Source: Panopea generosa (lineage: Eukaryota > Mollusca > Bivalvia > Adapedonta > Hiatellidae). Taken from it: a DNA stretch of 64,000 nucleotides. Below the pieces are notes generated by a model, which was given only the letters and a program-made list of their open reading frames with translations, made no database searches and had not been told where the DNA came from. The stretch covers positions 45,041,580 to 45,105,579 of the forward strand of contig CM055901.1 in the NCBI GenBank assembly GCA_029582155.1, given 5' to 3'. Of the stretch, positions 22,148-35,300 are shown piece after piece; the first letter of the stretch is position 1; each line of letters begins with the position of its first letter. A program made the translations under genes and the position numbers.

Positions 22148-23287
22148 TGAGTTTATATACATTTTATATCCCTATAATCTAATATTATAATAAAGACAAG
22201 GATAATGTCGCAAACTTTTACTGTAACTCAACGGCTTACACTCTTATTGAAAAAATGCAAGTATGATTCACATAATCTATACACTTAATCAGTAGTTACA
22301 ACATTTATTTATTCAGCAGTGTTATGTTGAACATTACCAAATTGGCAGTTTTTGATCACTAACAAATCAATGTTAAATATTTCAATGCAAAACTGATGTT
22401 GACACCAAATGCTTATATAGTATGTTTAAATAACTATAGAGTAATAATTTTCTACGAAAGATATAAAAAAATACATGGCCATTGCCTACAATATTCATGT
22501 AAGATCACGGGAACCAAAATATACTTCCAACAAAATGGCATCACCAGATCTCTATCACATGACTTGATGATGTAATTTTTTTAACTAAAATGACATCAGG
22601 CTGTAGAAAATATATAAAAGTAAATAAAACTGCACTAACCTTGTACATGAGTGAATATTTCTTAATGGATTTATTTCATAATAATTTCAATTCACTAAAC
22701 ATCATCAGGTTGCTTAAATTATTCTAATTTTTTATTTTTAAAAAAACCGACATCATTGAGTACACAGTTTTCACGCACATAAATATTGCTTTTTGTTTTA
22801 AAACTAGACACAGAGTAAAGAAGTACAAAATATGCTACTTATTTGTTAAAATAATACCGGATGCATCATGGAGAGACTGTTGCTTTTGTGTGGGGGTTCT
22901 TAAAACAAATGCAAAATGTCACTTGTTTTCATGCACTTTGCTCATTTCCGGTTAAACTGTTCGCTGTACTGTAACCAAAACTGTGAAATGTAATTCAATG
23001 GAGCATATTCATTTATGACTCTGAAAATTATATTTTAATGGGAGTTATGTTTATGAAATTATTCTTTGTGAGATTTCTCACTCAATATCAGTTCACTGTC
23101 ATAATTTTCATATAGATAATAATATATGCCAGATTTTTGTTCTCTGTTTGAAAGATATTATATATAAATTAGCATTCAATTAACATAAAAAAAAAAATAC
23201 AATAAAATTGAGTAAAAGTAAACATCTTTTATTCACATAAATGCTGCAGTTTCAGCACATGGTGTATTTTCCTTTAATTTTTTTCAG
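22148..23287. other. AT-rich stretch upstream of the first elongase coding exon
   Basis: No exon was recognised. The acceptor at 23287 implies at least one untranslated exon further 5', which I could not locate here or upstream. Confidence 0.5.
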
Positions 23288-23389
23288 ATTGAATCTCTTA
23301 CACATTTGAGCCACTCCACTCCATACTAACCATGGCTGATCTGTATACAATTACAGTCAAACTGTACGATGACCTTCTTGCCAAAAAAG
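23288..23389 (+). CDS. ELOVL7: ELOVL exon 1 (first coding; residues 1-19)
   Basis: A TTTTTTTCAG acceptor precedes 44 untranslated bases. ATG is at 23332, and the donor is GTATGT after a single base of codon 20. The acceptor shows that this is not the first transcribed exon. Confidence 0.9.
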
Positions 23390-26300
23390 GTATGTAATAT
23401 CACAGTAGCAGTGCAGTTCGGAACGAAGATCTGCGAGATATGTTGCACTATACATGTATGGGGAATAATTGTTGGTTTTAATGAAATTTCATTTTCATTT
23501 TTAAACAAGCACTGAAGTGGTTTATGAAATAAATATAATTTATATTAATTAAAACCAGCAATTTTTATTCTATAATTAAAAACAGATATTAACCATTTGT
23601 AGTAGTTAGTGAAATTATCAAAATTATTCACTAATAATTTGCTACGATTCATCAAGGCCTTATATCAAGAAGGATGTTGTTGTATGTTGTTGTTGTATGG
23701 TGTTTAGCGTCGCTTTCAACAATTTTTCAGTCATATATCAAGAAGGAAAGGAAACATGCATCTCTTTGCTAAGTCTTAAAATAGTATGTGAAGAATTAAT
23801 AATTTGGCAAAAAACATGGGCCATTACATTATTTTTTTTGTTTCACTTGTCTAGTCAGACAAGTATTTCTAAAATCCTCTTGTCCTGTCTAAAAACAACT
23901 TGTCCTTACTTTAATCTAGAAATGATATTGGTACTAGTCCTATAGATATAATATCAAGAAAAACTAAATAAACTGTTTTATTAAAGTTCCAAAACAGGGG
24001 AAAAGAGATGCATTGTTTAATTTCTGAATTTTCACTTGATTAGTTCGGCTAGCAGATTTATATTTTCTTGTCCTTACCCATGAATCAGTTGTCCCAGACA
24101 GTGGGGCGAGCTTTACTGTAAAGCCCTGATACAATCCTTAAACAGCAGTAAATAGTTTGGGTAACAAGGTTTAATCTTTCCTTGGGTCAGGGCTTGAAAT
24201 TTCTTATAAAAGCTACTCATCCTCTCTTTCCGACATTTTCAGTTAAATGTTTTGAGTGAAAAAATATAAAGGTCATTATCTGAAATCTTACTCATCCTTA
24301 CAAAATGTTCATTCGTCATGGCAAGCGAACAAGTTGAATTTCCGGTCCTGTTAAATGTGTCCACTACAAGGCAGTTATAACCATTCCCTGTTTTATATTA
24401 TATGGAACCACATAATAAGCATTGCTGGATAGATGAACGCCAGTGTCTAGTGAGCAATTCCATCTATGCCAGTATACAAATTAAAGCTAATTATGTCTTT
24501 ATTTCTGTTTTCTTTGAATATATAGTATACTACGCTTGCTGCAAATCAAGAAATCTCAGTGCTAGTGTTCTTAAATTCTGTAAAACACCAGAAACTGTAA
24601 CAACAAAATGTATGGTCATCCCAATTTTGACAAAATTATTACACGAGTAAATGAAGTACAAAATCTCGTTAAAATTATTTTGGTGATTCTGTATGTAAAA
24701 AAGTCCAGTTGTAGAAGAATCAATTATTGTGGCTTGTTATTAAAGACGAGCATTGAAAAAAAGAAAATGATATCAGAGGGTAAACTACTTTCACTCTGAC
24801 AGATCTTATCTGAAGTTTTGGAACCCGTTTCACTAACTGTAGCCATTTCATATGAAAATGGTGGCAATCACAGATTTTTCATTAACAACGTTTGGAAAAT
24901 TCTTATGATGTAGTTAGTGCTACACTCAATGAATTTCTTGACATTTTACTTTAAATTGTAATAAGCTGCTACCAAGTTTGTTAACTTGTGAACCTTAGAG
25001 ACATTTCCCTTGCTGTGAAAGTAGTTGTTTTACATCAGATGATTAATTCAGCGTCACTATATTTCGTTCTCATACTTTAGAAAATGCTTTAATAATATAT
25101 ATGCATGTAGTACACTGGACTATCCCATTTTTTTAGGAATATTTGTGTGTTCAGCAAAAATCAAAATGGCTACCACAGTTCAAAACCTAATTTCATTACA
25201 ATTTTATAATACTTGTTCTCCAATTTCTTTCATTTTAAGATCCACGTGTTGATGATTGGTTTATGATGTCATCCCCGGTTCCCAGCTTGATCATATGTAT
25301 AGCATATTTTGTAATCATAAACATGGGTCCAAGACTTATGAAGAACAGGGCAGCCTTAAGCCTGCGTAGTGTTCTGTTGGTGTATAACTTTGCAATGGTA
25401 CTCTTGTCTACTTTCTGTTTTGTTGAGGTAAGTAAGATTGCTTATTACTCTGTTATTTTACATTGATTCCTACATCTTGCAAAAATCACATTATTCCTTT
25501 GCTGAATTTTTGAGATGCAGTGACTGGGAAACCCACAGACCATAGTCTTATAAACTCTTGGCCCTGTGTCTCAGCAAATCTTTACAACTGGTACATTTTC
25601 ATTATGAACAAGGTGAAACGTGTATGTTAATCAGATGCTTAACAAAGTTTTGATATACATGTACAGTGTATACAAATGTCTCAAGTGCAAATACAATTGA
25701 ATGCATAAAAGCAGGCAGTGATTTCATGTTAGTTCTAAATCCGTGAGACCATGAATTTTTTTCAAACCATCGAATTCTTGTTAAAAGTGGTATACTGATA
25801 TACATGTAATTACTGTTTTTGATTAGTTTTATATTTATTTCATTTTCATGTTTAAGTATACTGTCACATAGAATTTTCCAAATGACACATAGCTTTTTTA
25901 AAGGTCACATAATATTGTTGAAGGATGGGCCATTGTCTCACTGTCAAAATTTTTTTGACTTGGCAAACTATTAGTCTTACTGTACTGTGATATTTCTGCA
26001 GTATATTAGTACAGTGTGCAAAGTGTTAACATTGTCTCAAGTATTTAACGTCATGATATGATTGTTGGCTAGAAAGAGAATCATTGTACAAAACAAAATA
26101 TGTTAATAAATGTTTAAAGTTGGCTGGTGTTGCAGTGGATAGTAATTTGACCTCTCACACTTCATAATCAAGCTAAAATGTATAAATGTACATGTATGTA
26201 AACTAAAATGTAATGTGCATATTTTCAGTTTGGTTTATCTGGATGGTGGACTGGCTATACCTTTGGTTGCCAAGAGGTTGATTATTCAGAATCACCTAAA

Positions 26301-29300
26301 GCAATACGGGTATGTATGTTGTCTAATTTAACCACTTTTTACACATACTTGTTAAATATCCTAACAGAGAAGTATCTAGGCTTGAATTGATTTGCTGTGT
26401 TAGTCTATCAACACAGGTTAATCCCTTGACAAGAGGTTGAAAATTTCACAACGGGTTTGATTTACAACAAGCGGGCCTGGTTAGCTCAGTAGTTAGCATG
26501 CCTGACTATCAAGCCCAGCCACAGTCTCTGTGATTATTGATACACTGTCATTCTTTCACTGCTGATTGAAGTGGAAAAGTTATCATGGGTGATATGGGTG
26601 TGGTTGAGTACTGGTTAACGTTCCAGGATCCCAGGAGAGAGCAATTAGGTAACTGATCATCTGTTAGCCCTCGATGACGTAAAAATTCATTACAGGTTTT
26701 TGACATATTAACAGACCCTAAACCGCTCAAGTACCCAAATTGCACGCAAGCAGAGTGCACTCAGAGCGTAAACGGAGCGCGAACGTAGCGCTAACGTAGC
26801 GCAGATTGAGCGCTGACGGAGCGGACCTTGACTGTTAGCGAACGCTGGATTTTTAATAATAAATGCACTCCCGAACGCATGAAATAGATCGAGTGCACTC
26901 AGACACGCTGAGTGCACTCAGATACGCTGAGTGCACTCAGAAGCGCAGTATATGCACTATACGCTAGACACAGTAAGATAACTAAACTATTCGTGCGCTA
27001 CTGAGTGTACTCGTTCATTCGGATACACTCTTCTCTCATTATTTCAGCGTGAAGTCAATAATCAAAATCGCTATAAATAAGAAATTTTCTGTTCACATAA
27101 ATATAAACTATGTAGTATATATAAATGTTGTTTGTTTTGGTATAATGCATGATAAATTTATTTTGGTCAACAATTTGTCAATTATATCATAAATATCAAT
27201 ATTGAGCTAATCAATATAGTAAAGTTTAAAAACCTATTATAAAATAGACGACGCATCAATGGTTATCTACGGTCTCAAGGCCAATTTAGTTGCACATTTA
27301 AACATGATTTGGTTTGCGCAACAAAAATATAAATTTATTTATATATTATGTAAATAACAATTCGAAAATATGTAATATGAAATCACAATTTGCCTTGCTA
27401 TTTCGATATAAATTAGTTATAGAACATACAGAACATATATTTCGATTGGATTTAACCCTTTACTTCATATAGACTCCTTTCGACACCTCTAATAAAGACG
27501 CCTTTGGACACCTAATATAGAAGGCTTTTGAATTATTGGGTGAATTATGTTTATATTATCTAACAGAGTGGAAAACAGTGCAGGAAGTGTTCAGATTGCT
27601 CGTTATTTTGGCAAAAATAAAAATTACCCATTTAAATTGAATTTGGAGTTTAGTTTTATATTTTCCCCAAACATAGTTGCATCGAGTCTGTGCTTTGTTG
27701 TGAAAAAAATGCACGTAAAACTGTTATATTGCAATTAAAGTGAAAACAGTATACTCGTGCACATCTCATTAAAATATGAAAATAATAGTACCAAATCAAT
27801 ATCATTCTTAAATATAAAGTGGGTCAGTAGTGAAGTGGATATAGCTGGCTTCAGACGGCAGAGGTCGCGAGTTTGACCCGCGCTCTACCCTATGACATCT
27901 CGAAACACAATTCAGTACCAGATCTAATAAAGGATTGCACTGGAGAATGATATACATAAGCTCCGAGCTTGCTTCACAATCAAGCTAAATTAAATTAATG
28001 TAAAATAAATGTATGTATGCCAAAACATCACGACAGTCCGAATAAAAATTGTTGATAATAATAATAATATTATGAAAAAAATGGTATTTTTTTTAGTTTT
28101 GATTTTGACTATACACATGTATATTTCTTATTGAATCACATGTCATGGGTTTAATTAAGATTCAATAATCTGGTACAAATTATAATCAAATTACATGCAC
28201 GCACTTATCCAATATAAAAACTGTGACAAATCAAGAAGTCAATATATATCTATTATAATAACAGATCCAATGTCAATTAAATGATTCAATAATCTGGTAC
28301 AAATTATAATCAAAATACACGCACGCACATATCCAATATAAAAACTGTGACAAATCAAGAAGTCAATATATATCTATTATAATAACAGATCCAATGATAA
28401 TAATATTTAATAAAAAAAATAGAACAAATAATGATAATACAAATAAATACTACATTTTCGTTAGTTTTAAAATTGTAGGATTGTTTTTATCTTGTGAAAT
28501 TAACAATTCTGATTTTTAGTTTTATCTGTTTTCTTTTTTAAAATATATGCTGACATTCATCTCCTGCAGATTGGGAATATAATTGACTTGTTTATTTAAC
28601 CCACGGGACTAATGGCAGATAATTAACGGACAGAATCTGCAAACTGATAAAAATGTCAAATATGTTCGTAATTTATAATAAATGCATTTGTTACGTAAAA
28701 TAAAACAACTAAATCGTAAGTATATTGCCCATGCATGCACGTTGATTTATTTTTGTTTTAAATTTATTTATTTTACTTCAAAAGGCAAGATCCAGAATGC
28801 CAGCTGTGGTAAATTGACAGCCCTAGATACGCATCCCTTAATATGTGTGTCACACTTTCTACAATTCACTCAGTACTGGTTATATTTTATAACATTGGGT
28901 TTTCGTTTCGTTAATTTAATGATATTAATATCATGGGTTTACATACTAAAGTATCGTTCTGAAACCTCGAATAACCAATATCTTAAATGAATTTGTTTGA
29001 TTTGTTGTTAATTGGCTGGCAGTTTTTCTTATATCTTTTCTTTTCAATCACAAACTGCGGGTTCAATTAAGATTCTTTTGTCTGGCACTAATTACAATCA
29101 AAAAGAAAGCATCCGCATGGTTCTTACGTGGGCAATAGACTGATAAGTCACCGCTTTGGCGTATAATTTAATTGACACGGCTCTCACTGGCATGTGACAT
29201 AACGTAATTAACACCACGGGTGTCTGTATTGCTGTGTGTCATATAAGTAGCAGTATAGCACAGTGGGTATATTTTCAAACATGTTTAATATAGTTTGTAT

Positions 29301-32300
29301 TTTAATTAATATATTAACATGAATCATACTAACAGTAAAAAAAATAATTTGAGAGACACTAAAAAAGGTTCATTTCAGGTACATATATATAAACAATGGT
29401 TACAAAAATATTTATTAAATCTTATAATATCAGAATATCTTTTTTAAGTTTAGTGAAGCCACATTTAGACCCAAATCTAGGGAAACACTACAAGATTATT
29501 ATTTTTCAAAAATCATTTATTATTTTATATGTCAAATCCCCTCGCACGAATTACAATAAATTTTTCAACACCTATGCAGTGCATAACTTTATTATTGATT
29601 ATAAAGCTGATTTTAGTTTGAACATTAACAAAAACCAGTGACATATCCATATATTGTTAGGTCACTGCTTCTACTGATCAAACGAATGGATTACTGTTAA
29701 TCCAAAGACGTATAGGCGGTATTGAATTATTAATAACAATTACAATATATTTAGTTTATGTTAATGATGTATCTATCAATTTTGTGGAAAACTTTTGTTG
29801 CTTTCCTGTAAAAAACGGCTGAGATATATCAAAGAAATTACTGACACAAACACATTTCGGTCTGGATAGTAGAAGTCGGTAGAACGTGCGATATTCTTTG
29901 ATCACACAGACCACTGATCACATATCAAAATATAGATTCTTCCGTTAATCTTCCCCATTATCAGTAATGGTTTATCCGAAATTTACAACCTTTCGCCCAG
30001 CGGGTGACATAATATGTAGACAAACAATCGGATTATGAATTCAATTACTTTGACTAAATCCCATGGATACATTTTATTTATTGCTCCATTTTTTAACAGC
30101 TTCAATTAAAAAGTCAATATGGAATCATTTTAAAAGTTGAGAGGTTGCAATTGGTTATTGGCCGGAAACCGAACTGAGCGGACTGAACAATGAGTGAACG
30201 CTGAACGAACGAAGCGAACGCTGAGAGGAGAGTAAAATGAAGATAATTAACATCGCTCGTGAGCGAATACTTGCGTTTGTGAGTGCATTAAATTAACTGC
30301 ACTCAATCGAGTACACGCAAACGGAGCGCGAACGGAGCGCAAACGGAGTGCAATTATGGGGTACTTGAGCGGTTAAGGGTCTGTACAATCGAGACAAATT
30401 TTTCTCTCCAATTAGGAAAATCTTGTGTGCCTATAAAACATTTCTATTACATTAATTTTGATATAACAATTTATTAGCTCATAATAAAGGCTGAATCTGA
30501 GCATTTTTTTTAGCAAAAAACTTTTTGTTTTTACATGAATGCATTTAACTTGAATGATTACAAATATTTCCACCCCAGGTCAATTAGTATACATAAGGTT
30601 AGAAAGGGAAAGAACGTTATCATTATATCGCCTACACCTTTGATGCAGCACCTGGTATAAGCCTAGTAGTTTATGTCCCAACCTGTTATTGATATATAAT
30701 GAAAGCTTAAAAAGGCATCTCCTCTGCAACTCAAAGATTTAGTGCTTTGCAAACATTGCATTGGCTTGGCTTCAAATGCTATGCCAAATTTACAAATTAT
30801 GACCCTGAGGTCAAATAATATACAAATTTATAGGGAATGATGGCACAAATCTTTGTTATGTATGCCATAAGACACTGCTACAAAGTTTGCTCCAATGAAG
30901 TCTTGAGGATCATCTTTCGTCCTACCAGTGGGGGTCATATGTTTTACACATGGGCACCATTATGCCGGTTTAGCCATTTTGTATGTCGACATAATATGTT
31001 ACCAAGTTGATTGTTTGTACAAGTTTGAATGAAAAAAATATATTATGTTAAAGGAAATAGCGTCATTGAACAGGAATTGTAACTGTTCTAGTCTGTGCCA
31101 AAACCTTGTTAGGACTATAGTTCTTTGGACTAAATACATTCCAAAAATACATAGTCTGAATTCAATTCTTTAAGTCTGTATATACCAGAAGACCTAAAAT
31201 TTACATTAAGTGCCATTTTTTAAATTTTTAACATTTAATCATAATTTTATTTAGTTTCAACAAAGAAACTACATAAATTTTTCCCCAACATCTTGCTCAG
31301 ATTGTTGCATTTCGATATAAAGTCATAGAAATTGTTGGACTGTACCTTTGGGAACTTTTGTAGTCCAGTTAAAAATGTCATAGACTGGGTCCCATACTAT
31401 ATCTATTTTTGGCAGACTGGTGTCCAATTGTGTGTCCATCACTCTCATTCAACACTGAGACTGGCACACGGGTCGAACTAAATTAGTGGTGAACACATTA
31501 ACTGGATGTCACTCATTTGATAACTAAACTTTTATAATTATTTATAAGCCGGTCTCCATGATGATTGATATACAAAATTGTGTCTCATTATCATTCGTCT
31601 CTCACCACTGATTCAAGTGGGAAAGTTATCAGTTACTTGTGGAGACAGTGTGTGTTCGAGTACTGATTAATCCCAGGAAACGGTGGTTAGGTTAACTGAT
31701 CGTCTGTTAGCCCTTGATGGCATAAAAATGACGCTAAATATTCAATCAATCAATCAATCAATTATATTTATTATAATGTATAAAAAACATTTCTTGAAGT
31801 TTTATAATATTCCTTATTTGAACAGTATTCATTATTTGGTTTCATTCAGAATGCCAGGGGAAATATTTTCATACATTTCTTTAATTTAGGTCTTTGATGT
31901 ACTTATTTTTTAATAAATTTTTAGATTTATATATATATAGAAAATCAGAATTTCCAATTGACCTTAGTACAAAATTTGAACGTATTATTTTTTTACTTAC
32001 AAACTTTGTATGTTTGATACTTTGTTGTTTCAGATGGCCAATGTATGCTGGTGGTTTTACATGTCTAAGTTCATTGAGCTGTTTGATACTGTAAGTACAA
32101 ACTAACAAAATAAATATACTTTTAGTTTTATCATGATATTTTGCATACCGATGGAGAAATAGTATAACTTACCATTATACTTTGTAAAACCAACAGAGAA
32201 GTGTGTACACTATATAGAAACAAATACCAGCAATAGAGTGAATTCCATGATAAAAACTAAGTTAAGGAGACATTGTAAACTTTGTCATGTAACACCATAA

Positions 32301-35300
32301 TGCCAATTGAAAGAATTTTAAAACATTGTCATGATACATTATATTACAAAGCAATGGAGAAATGGTGTTACTTTGCCATGATACATTATAAAGTAATTAA
32401 AAAGTAGTGTTGCTTTACCATGATACATTATAAAGTAATTAAGAAGTAGTGTTGCTTTACCATGATACATTATAAAGTAATAAAGAAAAAATATTGATAC
32501 TTTACCATGATACATTACAAAGTATTAAAGAAATAGTGTGACTTTACCATGATACATTACAAAGTATTAAAGAAATAGTGTTACTTTACCATGATACATT
32601 ACAAATTATTAAAGAAATAGTGTTACTTTACCATGATACATTATAAAGTAATAAAGAAATGGTGTTGCTTTACGATGATACATTATAAAGTAATAAAGAA
32701 ATAGTGTAACTTTACCATGATACAATATAAAGTAATAAAGAAGTAGTGTTACTTTACCATGATACATTATAAAGTATTGTTGTTGTATGGTGTTTAGCGT
32801 CGCTTTCAAAATATTTTCAGTCATATCGCGACGGTGTCTACTTGAGACAGTATTCTGAGTGCTGTCACACTGGAGTATCATGCCGCAGACACATGGTATG
32901 ATACCCCACCCAGTCACATTATACTGACACCAGTCCGACCAAATAGTGATACTTTACCATGATACATTATAAAGTATTAGAGAAATAGTGTTTCTTTACC
33001 ATGATACATTATAAAGTAATAAAGAAATAGTGTTGCTTTACCATGATACATTATAAAGTATTTAAGAAATAGTGTAACTTTACCAGGATACATTAAAAGG
33101 TAATAAAGAAATAGTGTTACTTTACAATGATACATTATGAGGTGATAAAGAAATAGTGTAACTTTACCATGATACATTATAAAGTAATAAAGAAATAGTT
33201 TTGCTTTACCATGATACATTATAAAGTATTTAAGAAATGGTGTAACTTTACCAGGATACATTAAAAGGTAATAAAGAAATAGTGTTACTTTACAATGATA
33301 CATTATGAGGTGATAAAGAAATAGTGTAACTTTACCATGATACATTATAAAGTAATAAAGAAATAGTGTTACTTTACCATGATACATTATTGATTATTTA
33401 CATTATAAACTTACGGAGAACCATTTTAACTTTACAGTGGCACTTTATAAACAAATATGAGAGTAAATATAACTTTAACCATATTCATGTATCCACCAAT
33501 GGAAGACAAAGGGAGTGCTAGGAAAATTCAATTCTGGTATGTTTTAGAGGATTGTAGCGAAAGTAGGTTTGGAAATTCTGTTATGATATACCCAAGGGTA
33601 GAGGCATCAGGGGCCTGTTTCACTTACATGTACCTTCATAAGTCTTGAAACTTTCATACAAATGATGTCAGCAAAACATTAAATGAATTTCACCAGGGTT
33701 TTTTTTATTCTTAATTTCAAATTTTACACTAAAAGTTTCTAAACTTACAAACATAAGTGAAACGGGCCCCTTGTGAGGTTATTGTAGGGAATTTTGACAG
33801 GTTGGGTTACAATGTGCTTAATTGTCTAAATGGCTATGTGGTAGGACTGTTCACTTTTTGGTTTCATTTGGTACACTTTTTTTTAATTAACAAGGTGTTA
33901 AATAGAGAAGGAAAAGCAATTGATTGAGAATTTGTGAACACTCACATATTCATGCAAAATCTCACAAATTTCATTTTCAATTATCTCAAGTTCCAATCCT
34001 CTCAGGAATACCAATCAAAATTGTTACTTTGCAAATTATAATTCTCTATTAAACGAGAGCAGTTCCAGCAAATCATATATAAAATTGTTGTTATTACAAA
34101 ATGTGTACACTGCAACTGTTAAAACAACTTAAAATTTTACTCCAATGTTTTTAATTCAAGATCATTTTGCGTGATTAAAACATCATAAAACATCTAAGGT
34201 TACATACAACTAGTATTTCATGTATATGAAATCATTCTCTGTGAATTTCAAATGATTGATTGGCCAAATAATTAATCCATCACATGTTTCATTATCAACA
34301 TATAATTGGGTGATGCAAGTTTCCTATTCATTTATATAAGTTCTTGTTTTTAATGCATTTTTTTTAATTTCAGATATTTTTTGTTTTACGGAAGAAATTC
34401 AACCAGTGTTCTTTCTTGCATGTGTTTCATCATGGAATTATGCCCATATCTTGGTGGTTCGGTGTAAAGTTTGTTCCAGGTAAGAATTTATACAGTCTAC
34501 AATAAACAATCTGCCAGGAATCCAGGGACTAATAACCTTCTGTGCCAGGCTACATGTGATAACTTATCAGTCCCTTGCACTACCTGAATATTCCCTTGTA
34601 ATGGCAGGGTAACACTGAAAAGTGCCAGTCTTAACCCTCTTGTTCATTTACCCCAAAACATATTGAGAACAAAATAACTGTTTTCTTTGTATATTTCAGA
34701 ATTCCTTTGAAAAATATTTTAGATACATTTAGATGAATTTAACTGAGTTCTATCATCATTAAAAAAAAAATAGATCATTGCATCGGTTTCAAAATGGTGT
34801 ACGCAAATCCACTGTCCATTTGTCTGTCTGCATAATATCAATAATATCTTTAAATGCCTTCTACTTGGAAACCACGTGACAGATTTTCACCAAATTTTGT
34901 ATGAAGTATTTTTACACAAGCTCTCTTAAGTTTGTATAGGCTCATAATGAGCCTAGTGACAAATTTTGCCACATCATCCCAAGGGCTTATCAGTTGTTGT
35001 TTTTTTTGTGTGTTTTTTTTCAAAATTTAATAAATCTTTTTTGAAAGTACAATGCCTGGAACTTTGATATTCTACATGTAACATCATCTATTAAATGGTT
35101 TTCTCTCAGTTTTCTTCATGCGATTACTCTTGGGTAAAATTAGCTCCGCCCTAGGGACTTCCTAGTTTAACATATAGGAAAATTTCATTTTTAAAACTGT
35201 TTTTCTCGTGAACCTATTTATAATAGTCATATTTGTTCATATTTTGTATTAATGATTCCTATGAGTAGAGGTTTCAAGTTTGTTCAAATGAGGGGGCTAG

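Larger units (their letters stand above)
26711..30384. mobile_element. 3.7-kb DNA transposon-like element with ~35-bp inverted ends
   Basis: The left end reads ACAGACCCTAAACCGCTCAA then GTACCCAAATTGCAC. The reverse complement of the right end reads ACAGACCCTTAACCGCTCAA then GTACCCCATAATTGCAC. Next to each end lie clusters of AACGGAGCGCGAACG-like repeats, in the same orientation at both ends. Near the left end the perfect palindrome GAGTGCACTC occurs at 26753, 26891, 26910 and 26929. The AT-rich interior shows no transposase, so it is non-autonomous or decayed. No clear target duplication was found. It sits in ELOVL intron 3 and contains a family-B SINE at 27818. Confidence 0.8.

Noticed and set aside
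24402-24799. Two overlapping open frames in ELOVL intron 1
   Set aside because: No recognisable protein text, no splice sites, and skipping them keeps the elongase frame intact.
24820-24950. Second MITE with CCCGTTTCACTAA end
   Set aside because: A left-end-like phrase is present, but no convincing inverted partner could be found.
28682-28990. 102-codon frame inside the 3.7-kb element as its transposase
   Set aside because: The text shows no DDE, zinc-finger or helicase motif and reads like AT-rich chance translation.
32977-33387. 136-codon minus-strand frame with 14-residue repeats
   Set aside because: The 42-bp minisatellite period is divisible by three. The region is inside an ELOVL intron and the repeat is degenerate without codon-position bias.
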